Shown piece after piece: positions 24,072 through 31,465 of a stretch of DNA of 64,000 bases. The stretch is from JAGHKQ01 sp041920565. GTDB lineage: Bacteria; Bacillota; Bacilli; Bacillales; Bacillaceae_G. Position numbers and translations under genes: made by a program. The notes beneath the pieces are model-generated. The model was not told the origin of the DNA. It saw only the letters and a list, made by a program, of their open reading frames with translations, and did not search any database. The DNA lies in NCBI GenBank assembly GCA_041920565.1, contig JBHGXS010000043.1, positions 1 through 64,000 of the forward strand. Reading direction: 5' to 3'. Numbering within the stretch: the first letter of the stretch is position 1; every line of letters starts with the position of its first letter.

Positions 24072-25466
24072 ATGGAACAAAAGCAAAACGGCCTGCAGAA
24101 CACGCTTAAAACAAGACATGTTACCATGATTTCAATCGGGGGAATCATCGGAGCCGGTCTATTCGTAGGAAGCGGTGCGGTCATTAACGCCACGGGTCCC
24201 GGCGCTGTTCTTTCTTACGGAATAGCGGGTCTGCTTGTCATCTTATTGATGCGCATGCTTGGAGAGATGGCGAGCGTAAACCCGGACAGCGGTTCGTTCG
24301 CGACATATGCACGGGAGGCGATCGGGCCGTGGGCCGGATACACGATCGGATGGCTGTACTGGTTTTTTTGGGTCATCGTCATCGCGATTGAAGCAACGGC
24401 GGGAGGCGCTATCGTTCATGAGTGGATCCCCGCGCTTCCGGTATGGTTGATTAGTTTAATATTGACTTTATTGTTGACGCTTACAAACATTTATTCGGTG
24501 AAATCGTTCGGTGAATTCGAATACTGGTTTTCCATGATCAAAGTCGTCGCCATTATTACATTCATGTGCATCGGGCTGGCGATCTTATTAGGATTTCTTC
24601 CGGGACATGAATCGCCAGGTGTATCCAACCTTACGGAAAACGGCGGATTTTTGCCAAAAGGACTTACCTCCATCTTTATCGGGATTATTACAGTGATTTT
24701 CTCATTCTTCGGTTCAGAAATCGCCGCGATTGCAGCAGGGGAATCTGCAAATCCTGGAAAGGCAGTCGTAACTGCCATCAACAGTGTCGTGTTGCGCATC
24801 CTTTTGTTTTATATCGGTTCGGTTACGATACTCGTCATGCTTCTTCCTTGGAACGCCGCCGATTTGCTGAAAAGTCCGTATGTAACCATGCTGGACATGG
24901 TCGGCATCCCAGGAGCCGCACAAATTATGAATGTGGTGGTTCTCGTCGCTGTGCTTTCCTGTTTGAACTCGGCATTATACACGAATTCGCGCATGCTGTA
25001 CGCTCTGGCCAGAAGAGGCGATGCGCCGCGCATGCTTTTGAAAGTAAGCAAAAAAGGTGTGCCGATTCCGGCTGTTTTCATCAGTACATTTGCTGCATAT
25101 GTGTGTGCCATATTCAATTTTGTATCTCCAGATAAACTGTTCCTGTTTTTAGTTAATGCTTCTGGTGCAATCGCACTGCTTGTGTACATCGTTATCGCTG
25201 TCTCACATCTGCAATTAAGAAAAAAATTAGAAAAACAAAATCCGGAAGCGCTGAAGCTGAAAATGTGGCTGTTCCCGTATTTGACATATGTTACAATAGC
25301 TGCCATGGTGGTAATTTTAATTGCGATGGCATTGATCGATTCCATGCGTTCACAATTCTTTTTGACCATGCTCATTACTGTATTGGTGGTCGGTTCTTAC
25401 TTCGTATCTAAACGGAAAAGAACGGAGAATTCTGCGAAACAGGATAGGAAGGCTTATCAGGCTTAA
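24072..25466 (+). CDS. gabP: GABA permease (APC family)
   Basis: A 464-residue amino-acid permease with 12 membrane helices. The N-terminal TRHVTMISIGGIIGAGLFVGSG is the signature of the AAT/APC family, and GSEIAAIAAGESANPGKAV is the conserved loop after helix 6. High similarity in layout to GabP and co-location with gabT, gabR and gabD support GABA uptake. GGGAGGAAAG precedes the chosen ATG. The 209-bp gap after gabD contains a hairpin but no clear -24/-12 element, so gabP may have its own promoter. Confidence 0.85.
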   Translation: MEQKQNGLQNTLKTRHVTMISIGGIIGAGLFVGSGAVINATGPGAVLSYGIAGLLVILLMRMLGEMASVNPDSGSFATYAREAIGPWAGYTIGWLYWFFWVIVIAIEATAGGAIVHEWIPALPVWLISLILTLLLTLTNIYSVKSFGEFEYWFSMIKVVAIITFMCIGLAILLGFLPGHESPGVSNLTENGGFLPKGLTSIFIGIITVIFSFFGSEIAAIAAGESANPGKAVVTAINSVVLRILLFYIGSVTILVMLLPWNAADLLKSPYVTMLDMVGIPGAAQIMNVVVLVAVLSCLNSALYTNSRMLYALARRGDAPRMLLKVSKKGVPIPAVFISTFAAYVCAIFNFVSPDKLFLFLVNASGAIALLVYIVIAVSHLQLRKKLEKQNPEALKLKMWLFPYLTYVTIAAMVVILIAMALIDSMRSQFFLTMLITVLVVGSYFVSKRKRTENSAKQDRKAYQA

Positions 25467-25528
25467 GGAAGCAGGGGTACAAAGCAAGATTTGAAGCCTG
25501 GCAAGTTCGCTGGAAGTGAGCCTGTTTT

Positions 25529-25719
25529 TTGCTTATTGGTGAAAGCGACGAGGAGTTAAAGGGAAATGTCCAAATGAGGGCGCTGTATTCTTATATTGAA
25601 AAACCTATGCCGTGCCGACGAAGCGTTGGAATGATACGTATCGGGATGCAAAGGCGGAAATGGTCAATCTGATTGCTTCAATTAAACAATTGAACGATGC
25701 ACACCGTGCGAAGAAATAA
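25529..25719 (+). pseudogene. yusU second copy, 5'-truncated and frameshifted
   Basis: The sequence parallels the last three quarters of the intact yusU, including its stop and terminator hairpin (to 25757). LLIGESDEELKGNVQMRALY continues in one frame to about IEKPMP; the rest (KRWNDTYRDAKAEMVNLIAS, IKQLNDAHRAKK) is in another frame. The first 18 codons and ribosome site are missing. The copy is clearly dead. Together with the intact copy it brackets the gab cluster. Confidence 0.85.
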
Positions 25720-25759
25720 CGAACAAGCTGTTGAGCGGAACACTCAACAGCTTTGTTAT

Positions 25760-25912
25760 TTATTTAGTGATTGGGTTGTTTCCTGCCGCTTCAACAAAGT
25801 TGAAGCCTGTGCCTTGTACTAATACAGAAGTCAACATGTTTGTGCTGTCCGGAATATCACTTTTGCATGCAACGATTTTATAGAAAATAGAAGATAGTAA
25901 TATTTGTTTGTG
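25760..25912 (-). other. open frame without start, possible gene remnant
   Basis: Fifty codons end in SVLVQGTGFNFVEAAGNNPI and TK before a stop. No ATG, GTG or TTG with a ribosome site is present; the only ATG lies in the middle (NMLTSVL). The composition looks protein-like, so it may be the C-terminal relic of a gene. I do not recognise the family. Confidence 0.3.
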
Positions 25913-25964
25913 TCAAATAATTTTTAAAAATGATATAATTTAATAGAATCACAAAAGTGAAACT

Positions 25965-26045
25965 TCCATTAAAGGGAATTTGTTATCCTGATGATGGTCA
26001 GTTGAACGAATCAGCTTCTTGCTGTCTGAGAATTGTTACTTCTTG
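25965..26045 (+). repeat. dispersed hairpin repeat (AGTGAA...GTTGAAC family), copy C
   Basis: AGTGAAACTTCCAT...GGAATTTG...CTGATGATGGTCAGTTGAACGAATCAG aligns with the copies at 34770 and 59915 over about 75 nt. It lies upstream of the proline dehydrogenase gene. Confidence 0.55.
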
Positions 26046-26114
26046 AAGAAGCGATTTTACTGATAGCCGGAGCGGGGAAAAGGGTTAATATATTACAGCT
26101 AGGGGTGGAAATGC

Positions 26115-27032
26115 ATGGAACAATTAATGCGCAATTCTTTTTTATTTTTATCTAAAAATAAAGCGCTAACAAAACTTGCGAAGCGCTACGGATTGCGTTT
26201 CGGTGCTGCCCGTTTCGTGGCAGGGGAAACAATTGATTTGGCTGTACAAACTATCAAGGATCTGAATAAAAAAGATCTTGCCGTTACGATCGATTATTTA
26301 GGGGAATTCGTGGATAACGAGCGCGAAGCAATTGAAATGGCCGATCAATCTATCGAAGCAATCAAAGCAATCGGAAGAGAAAAATTAAACTCTCAATTGT
26401 CATTAAAAATGACTTCCATGGGATTAGATATTTCTGACGAACTTGTAATGTCCAACATGCGCCGCATTTTAGATGCAGCAAAAGAAAACGGCGTATTCGT
26501 TACAATCGATATGGAAGATTATTCTCGCTGCCAAAAAACAATCGATATCTTCAAGCAGTTGAAAACAGAGTACGATAACGTAGGAACAGTTATTCAAGCG
26601 TACCTATACCGTACAGAGAAAGATATCGAGGACTTAAATGCATATAAGCCGAATCTGCGTCTTGTAAAAGGAGCATACAAAGAATCTCCTGAAGTAGCGT
26701 TCCCGGACAAAAAAGACGTAGACGACAACTTCAAGAAGATCATCAAAATGCATTTGTTGAACGGCAACTATACTGCAGTTGCAACTCACGATGATGCGAT
26801 TATCGAGTATACAAAACAGCTTGTAAAAGAGCACAACATTCCAAGAGATCAATTTGAATTCCAAATGTTATACGGCATCCGTCCTGAGCGTCAGCTGGAG
26901 CTTGTGAAGGAAGGCTATAAAATGCGCGTTTACGTTCCGTACGGAAACGACTGGTACGGCTATTTCATGCGCCGTTTGGCAGAACGTCCGGCAAACGTGG
27001 CATTCGTATTAAAAGGAATCTTGAAGAAATAA
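26115..27032 (+). CDS. proline dehydrogenase
   Basis: A 305-residue stand-alone FAD-dependent proline dehydrogenase (YusM/PutB type), which oxidises proline to pyrroline-5-carboxylate. The TIM-barrel motifs VFVTIDMEDYSRCQKTIDIF, VIQAYLYRTEKDIEDL, LRLVKGAYKESPEVAF, VATHDDAIIEY, FEFQMLYGIRPERQ and VYVPYGNDWYGYFMRRLAERP are all present. B. subtilis yusM occupies the same relative position before fadNAE. A partner pyrroline-carboxylate dehydrogenase is not in the window. The GGGGTGG site supports the ATG. Confidence 0.92.
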   Translation: MEQLMRNSFLFLSKNKALTKLAKRYGLRFGAARFVAGETIDLAVQTIKDLNKKDLAVTIDYLGEFVDNEREAIEMADQSIEAIKAIGREKLNSQLSLKMTSMGLDISDELVMSNMRRILDAAKENGVFVTIDMEDYSRCQKTIDIFKQLKTEYDNVGTVIQAYLYRTEKDIEDLNAYKPNLRLVKGAYKESPEVAFPDKKDVDDNFKKIIKMHLLNGNYTAVATHDDAIIEYTKQLVKEHNIPRDQFEFQMLYGIRPERQLELVKEGYKMRVYVPYGNDWYGYFMRRLAERPANVAFVLKGILKK

Positions 27033-27045
27033 TAAAGAAAACTTG

Positions 27046-27085
27046 GCTGGTATCAGTACCAGGTTTTTAGGTGCTGATACCAGCC
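27046..27085 (+). terminator. terminator of proline dehydrogenase, with overlapping alternative hairpins
   Basis: CTGGTATCAGTACCAG followed by GTTTTT forms a short terminator. A longer stem, GGCTGGTATCAG / CTGATACCAGCC, would compete with it. Confidence 0.65.
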
Positions 27086-27095
27086 TTAGTTGCAC

Positions 27096-27145
27096 TTAAG
27101 GGGGTAAGAAAGTATGATACAATTTTTAATCATGCTTTCTTACCC
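27096..27145. repeat. palindromic repeat, copy 2 (inverted relative to copy 1)
   Basis: TAAGGGGGTAAGAAAGTAT...CTTTCTTACCC matches the reverse strand of 19040-19090, including the TAAGG flank. The stem has one G-U pair. The two copies bracket about 8 kb holding the gab genes and proline dehydrogenase. Confidence 0.7.
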
Positions 27146-27149
27146 TTCA

Positions 27150-27180
27150 AAAAGGAAGGCAAAAAGGCCTTCCTTTTTTG
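27150..27180 (+). terminator. rho-independent terminator
   Basis: AAGGAAGGC-N5-GCCTTCCTTTTTT hairpin immediately after the palindromic repeat. Confidence 0.75.
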
Positions 27181-27280
27181 CTTTACAAAAGATAAAGTAT
27201 AAATTTTCTCCCTACCACAGTGCGCAGCGCTGTGGCAGGTTTCTTTATATAGAGATAAGTATGCTGAAGCGAATTTTGTG

Positions 27281-27401
27281 TTTGGTGCGATTATTTTGAA
27301 TTTGGTGCAATTCTATGTGGATTTGGTGCAATTATTTCGAATTTCGTGCAATTCTACGTTGTTTATGTGCAATTACTATCATTTACGAGCAATTCATACG
27401 A
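27281..27401. repeat. degenerate tandem array, six units of 20-21 bp (TTTGGTGCAATT word)
   Basis: Units start TTTGGTGCGATT, TTTGGTGCAATT, TTTGGTGCAATT, TTTCGTGCAATT, TTTATGTGCAATT and TTTACGAGCAATT, each followed by a variable 8-9 bp tail. The period is 20-21 bp throughout. Single or few units of the same word occur near 5290, 56510 and (reverse strand) 59198-59270. Confidence 0.75.
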
Positions 27402-27418
27402 AGCTCAACCGAAAAAGG

Positions 27419-27449
27419 ACTGGGCACGGATACCCGTGCCCAGTTTTTT
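27419..27449. terminator. strong terminator hairpin upstream of the yuzL stop
   Basis: CTGGGCACGG-ATA-CCCGTGCCCAG followed by six T on the plus strand and preceded by an A-rich tract, so it can act on the leftward yuzL transcript as well. Confidence 0.8.
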
Positions 27450-27493
27450 GTCGTTCTAGAGGTCGATTTCTCGTAAATTGCTCTATTACAATA

Positions 27494-27640
27494 TTACTTC
27501 TCGCCCATATTTTGCTTCTTGTATTGTTGGTTGTTTCCTTGACGTCCTTTTTCTGTGCCGCGGTCAACCGGTCCTGCTTGGCCTGTTACACTTGCAGCGC
27601 TGACACCGCCTTTGGACGGATTTTTCTTTACTCTGCCCAT
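27494..27640 (-). CDS. yuzL: YuzL-family small protein
   Basis: A 48-residue basic protein preceded by GGGAGGTGTG: MGRVKKNPSKGGVSAASVTG, then QAGPVDRGTEKGRQGNNQQY and KKQNMGEK. It fits the short YuzL-like family of Bacillus, whose members resemble small acid-soluble spore proteins in composition. Position between yusM and fadNAE agrees with the B. subtilis neighbourhood as I recall it. Function is unknown; a spore-core role is plausible. Confidence 0.7.
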   Translation of the reverse strand: MGRVKKNPSKGGVSAASVTGQAGPVDRGTEKGRQGNNQQYKKQNMGEK

Positions 27641-27793
27641 AGTCGTATCACACCTCCCTGCCTGTAGAGTGCCCTGAAAACAGCACCTTCATTAATTCTG
27701 TTAATTTTTATTTTTATATATATTGCGAAAATTTAAATAATAGCATATATTTAATAGTAGAGAACTCGCTTTGATATGAGTTTGTCCAAAAAT

Positions 27794-27811
27794 TGAATGA
27801 GTATTCATTCA
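27794..27811. promoter_or_regulatory. FadR operator of fadNAE
   Basis: TGAATGAGTATTCATTCA matches the Bacillus FadR consensus (TGAATGAMTANTCATTCA) at every position. It lies 22 bp upstream of the fadN start, so FadR would block transcription until long-chain acyl-CoA is present. Its position also excludes the upstream in-frame ATG as the fadN start. Confidence 0.92.
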
Positions 27812-27832
27812 AAAGACAAGGGGGAGAATGGA

Positions 27833-30220
27833 ATGATCCAAGGAATTAAAAAGGCGGCAGTGCTCGGGTCAGGCGTCATGGGCTCCGGTATCGCCGCACA
27901 CTTAGCAAACATTGGAATTCCGACATTATTGTTAGACATAGTACCAAAAGAGCTTACACCAGAAGAAGAAGCAAAAGGCCTTACGTTACAGGACAAACAA
28001 GTTCGCAACCGCTTTGCGCAGACAGCCATTCAAAAGCTGTTGAAGCAAAAACCGGCTCCTCTTACTGCAAAAGAAAACCTTGCCTTGCTTGAAGCAGGCA
28101 ACATGGAAGACGATATGGACCGTCTGAAAGATGCAGATTGGATTATTGAAGTTGTTGTGGAAAACCTAGATGTGAAAAAGAAAGTGTTTGAGCGCGTGGA
28201 TGCCGTTCGAAAGCCGGGAAGCATCGTTAGCTCCAATACGTCCGGCATTTCCATCGAAAAGATGGCGGAAGGCCGTTCCGAAGATTTTAAAAAGCATTTT
28301 CTTGGAACGCACTTTTTTAACCCTCCTCGTTATTTAAAGCTTCTGGAAGTGATACCAACAAAAGATACTGCTCCTGAGATTTTAAGCTTCATGAAACAAT
28401 TTGGCGAAGACGTGCTTGGAAAAGGTGTCGTTGAAGCGAAAGACACGCCAAACTTTATCGCTAACCGCATCGGTACTTACGGATTATTAATCACTTTACA
28501 AGAGATGTTAAAGAACGGCTATAGCGTCGGAGAAGTAGACTCCGTAACCGGCCCGTTAATCGGCCGTCCGAAGAGCGCGACATTTCGCACATTGGACGTA
28601 GTCGGACTAGATACATTCGTTCACGTTGCCAACAACGTATATGAAAACGTGGAAGAAGAGAGAGACGTATTCAAAGTTCCGGCGTTCATGCATGTCATGC
28701 TTGAAAACAAATGGCTCGGAAGCAAAACAGGTCAAGGCTTCTTTTTAAAGCAGGGAAAAGACATTTTAGAATTGAATGCAGATACATTGCAATACGAGCC
28801 GCGCAAAAAGCTAAAAGCGCCATCTGTAGAATTGAGCAAGCAGGAAAAAGGATTGGCGAACAAATTGAAAGCGCTTGTATACGCGAAAGACCGTGCGGGT
28901 CAGCTTTTATGGAACATTTTAACGCCAACGCTTTTATACTCTGCAAAGTTAAATAAAGAAATCGCAGACAACATCGTTGCGATTGATAATGCGATGAAAT
29001 GGGGCTTTGGTTGGGAGTTAGGTCCGTTTGAAACATGGGATGCGATCGGTGTTCGCAAGTCCGTTGAAAAGCTAGAAGCAGACGGCGTAACAGTGCCTGC
29101 ATGGGTAAAAGAAATGCTTGCAGAAGGACACGAATCCTTCTACAAACACGATAACGGCTCCGTTTACTACTATGACAACGGCGAATATAAGCTTGTTGAA
29201 CAAAACAAAAAGGTTATCAGCTTAAAGCAATTAAAAGAAAAGAAGGGTGTTATCAAGAAAAATTCCGGTGCTAGTTTAATAGACTTAGGAGACGGCGTTC
29301 TTTGCTTAGAGTTCCATTCACCAAATAATGCAATCGGCATGGATATTATCCAAATGATCAACTTTGCGGTGGATGAAGCAGCACGCAATCCAGAGTACAA
29401 AGGAATCGTCATCGGCAATCAATCCAAGAACTTCTGCGTAGGCGCCAACCTTGCGATGATTTTAATGGAAGCGCAAGATGACAACTACTTTGAAATCGAG
29501 TGGGTTGTAAAGCAATTCCAAGACGCAATGATGAAAATCAAGTATAGCCCGAAACCGGTCGTGGCAGCTCCATACGGCATGACGCTTGGCGGCGGTGCAG
29601 AAATCTGTTTGCCGGCAGCGAGCATCCAAGCTTCCAGCGAAACATATATGGGCTTAGTGGAAGTAGGCGTAGGCTTAATCCCTGGCGGCGGCGGAAACAA
29701 AGAACTTTACATCAAGCACTTGAACGCAATGCCAAAAGGAGTCGAGTTTGACCTGCAAAAGGTAGCAAATAAAGTATTTGAAACAATTGCTATGGCGAAG
29801 GTGTCCACATCAGCACAAGAAGCGTTCGCAAACAACTTCTTAGGGCAAAAGGATGCCATCAGCGTAAACGGCGATCACTTATTGCATGATGCAAAACAGA
29901 AAGTAATCGAATTGTTCGAAGCAGGCTACAAGCCGCCTGTACGCAAAAAGGTTCCGGTAGTAGGCGAGCCTGGCTATGCAACGTTGGTGCTTGGCGCACA
30001 AGCCATGCATTTATCCGGCTACATTTCCGAGTATGACTTGCACATTGCGAAGAAGCTTGCGTACGTCATCTCCGGAGGCAAGGTGCCATACGGAACAGAA
30101 GTAGATGAGCAATATTTATTGGATATCGAACGTGAAGCATTCTTGGGCTTGGTGAGCGAAATGAAGTCACAAGCGCGCATGCAGCACATGTTAGTAAAAG
30201 GAAAGCCATTACGTAACTAA
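27833..30220 (+). CDS. fadN: 3-hydroxyacyl-CoA dehydrogenase / enoyl-CoA hydratase
   Basis: A 795-residue bifunctional beta-oxidation enzyme. The N-terminal Rossmann fold has GSGVMGSGIAAHLAN (residues about 12-26), then SNTSGISIEKMAEG and LGTHFFNPPRYLKLLEVIP for the dehydrogenase, a second C-terminal dehydrogenase domain, and a hydratase-like module (residues about 480-640) with NFCVGANLAMI and GMTLGGGAEICL. It converts enoyl-CoA to 3-ketoacyl-CoA through the hydroxy intermediate. The ATG with GGGGGAGAATGG is chosen. First gene of the FadR-controlled operon. Confidence 0.95.
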   Translation: MIQGIKKAAVLGSGVMGSGIAAHLANIGIPTLLLDIVPKELTPEEEAKGLTLQDKQVRNRFAQTAIQKLLKQKPAPLTAKENLALLEAGNMEDDMDRLKDADWIIEVVVENLDVKKKVFERVDAVRKPGSIVSSNTSGISIEKMAEGRSEDFKKHFLGTHFFNPPRYLKLLEVIPTKDTAPEILSFMKQFGEDVLGKGVVEAKDTPNFIANRIGTYGLLITLQEMLKNGYSVGEVDSVTGPLIGRPKSATFRTLDVVGLDTFVHVANNVYENVEEERDVFKVPAFMHVMLENKWLGSKTGQGFFLKQGKDILELNADTLQYEPRKKLKAPSVELSKQEKGLANKLKALVYAKDRAGQLLWNILTPTLLYSAKLNKEIADNIVAIDNAMKWGFGWELGPFETWDAIGVRKSVEKLEADGVTVPAWVKEMLAEGHESFYKHDNGSVYYYDNGEYKLVEQNKKVISLKQLKEKKGVIKKNSGASLIDLGDGVLCLEFHSPNNAIGMDIIQMINFAVDEAARNPEYKGIVIGNQSKNFCVGANLAMILMEAQDDNYFEIEWVVKQFQDAMMKIKYSPKPVVAAPYGMTLGGGAEICLPAASIQASSETYMGLVEVGVGLIPGGGGNKELYIKHLNAMPKGVEFDLQKVANKVFETIAMAKVSTSAQEAFANNFLGQKDAISVNGDHLLHDAKQKVIELFEAGYKPPVRKKVPVVGEPGYATLVLGAQAMHLSGYISEYDLHIAKKLAYVISGGKVPYGTEVDEQYLLDIEREAFLGLVSEMKSQARMQHMLVKGKPLRN

Positions 30221-30232
30221 GGGGGAGAGACC

Positions 30233-31408
30233 ATGAGAGAGGCCGTTATCGTTGCAGGGGCTAGAACACCTGTCGGAAAAGCAAAAAAAGGATCTTTAGC
30301 ATCCGTGCGTCCGGACGATTTGGGAGCATTGGTTGTAAAAGAAACGTTAAAGCGTGCAAATAACTACGAAGGCAATATTGACGATTTGATTTTCGGTTGT
30401 GCCATGCCGGAAGCAGAGCAAGGCTTGAACATGGCGCGCAACATCGGTGCGCTGGCAGGACTTCCTCACACGGTTCCTGCGATTACCATTAACCGTTACT
30501 GTTCTTCCGGATTGCAAAGCATCGCGTTCGGTGCAGAGCGCATTATGCTCGGTCACTCCGAAGCGGTAATCGCCGGCGGAGCAGAATCCATGAGCTTAGT
30601 GCCGATGATGGGCCACGTTGTTCGTCCGAACAGCCGCCTTGTCGAAATGGCGCCTGAATATTACATGGGCATGGGACATACGGCAGAGCAGGTAGCAGTA
30701 AAATACGGCATCAGCCGTGAAGATCAAGACGCATTTGCGGTTCGCAGCCACCAGCGCGCAGCAAAAGCGTTAAAAGAGGGCAAGTTTGCAGAGGAAACAG
30801 TTCCTGTCGAGGTGACGCTTCGTTCAGTGGGAGCTGACAATAAATTGCGCGAAAAAACATTCCAATTTACACAAGACGAAGGAGTTCGTGAAGACACAAC
30901 AGCTGCAGTGCTTGGTAAATTAAGACCAGCATTCAACGTGCGCGGCTCCGTAACAGCGGGTAACTCTTCCCAAATGAGCGATGGTGCAGCAGCAGTCCTG
31001 TTAATGGATCGTGAAAAAGCAGAAAGCGACGGTTTAAAACCGCTTGCAAAATTCCGTTCCTTCGCGGTAGCGGGCGTTCCGCCGGAAGTAATGGGAATCG
31101 GTCCGGTGGCGGCAATCCCGAAAGCATTGAAGCTGGCAGGATTAGAGCTTTCTGATATCGGTTTATTCGAGTTAAACGAAGCATTTGCGTCTCAATCCAT
31201 CCAAGTCATCCGTGAGCTTGGTTTGGATGAAGAGAAAGTAAACGTAAACGGCGGTGCGATCGCATTAGGCCATCCGCTTGGATGTACAGGTGCAAAATTG
31301 ACATTGTCTCTCATTCATGAAATGAAACGCCGCGGCGAGCAATTCGGTGTCGTTACAATGTGTATTGGCGGCGGCATGGGAGCAGCAGGCGTATTCGAAC
31401 TATTGTAA
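30233..31408 (+). CDS. fadA: acetyl-CoA acyltransferase (3-ketoacyl-CoA thiolase)
   Basis: A 391-residue thiolase that cleaves 3-ketoacyl-CoA to acetyl-CoA and a shortened acyl-CoA. Nucleophilic Cys90 is in NRYCSSGLQ, and AGGAESMSLVPM, NEAFASQ, GGAIALGHPLGCTGA (catalytic His) and the final VTMCIGGGMGAAGVFE (second catalytic Cys) are all present. The ATG follows fadN by 12 bp with GGGGGAGAG, so the genes are co-transcribed. Confidence 0.95.
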   Translation: MREAVIVAGARTPVGKAKKGSLASVRPDDLGALVVKETLKRANNYEGNIDDLIFGCAMPEAEQGLNMARNIGALAGLPHTVPAITINRYCSSGLQSIAFGAERIMLGHSEAVIAGGAESMSLVPMMGHVVRPNSRLVEMAPEYYMGMGHTAEQVAVKYGISREDQDAFAVRSHQRAAKALKEGKFAEETVPVEVTLRSVGADNKLREKTFQFTQDEGVREDTTAAVLGKLRPAFNVRGSVTAGNSSQMSDGAAAVLLMDREKAESDGLKPLAKFRSFAVAGVPPEVMGIGPVAAIPKALKLAGLELSDIGLFELNEAFASQSIQVIRELGLDEEKVNVNGGAIALGHPLGCTGAKLTLSLIHEMKRRGEQFGVVTMCIGGGMGAAGVFELL

Positions 31409-31465
31409 TAGAGGCCTTCCCTCGGTAGGGTACTATCCCAATTAATTTTATAGGAGGAATCCAAA

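Larger units (their letters stand above)
25467..26114. other. decayed intergenic region between gabP and proline dehydrogenase
   Basis: This stretch holds, in order, the yusU remnant with its terminator, a leftward open frame without a start, a dispersed hairpin repeat and the promoter region of the next gene. No intact gene is visible. Confidence 0.6.

Noticed and set aside
24809..25375. Leftward 188-codon ORF opposite gabP
   Set aside because: Antisense shadow of a membrane protein gene; no ribosome site and no domain.
27281..27401. Reading the 20-bp arrays as CRISPR
   Set aside because: Units are only 20-21 bp in total with degenerate cores; no 25-40 bp identical repeats with unique spacers and no cas genes.
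27278..27667. Rightward 129-codon ORF spanning the 20-bp array
   Set aside because: It runs through the repeat array, a terminator and the antisense of yuzL, and has no ribosome site.
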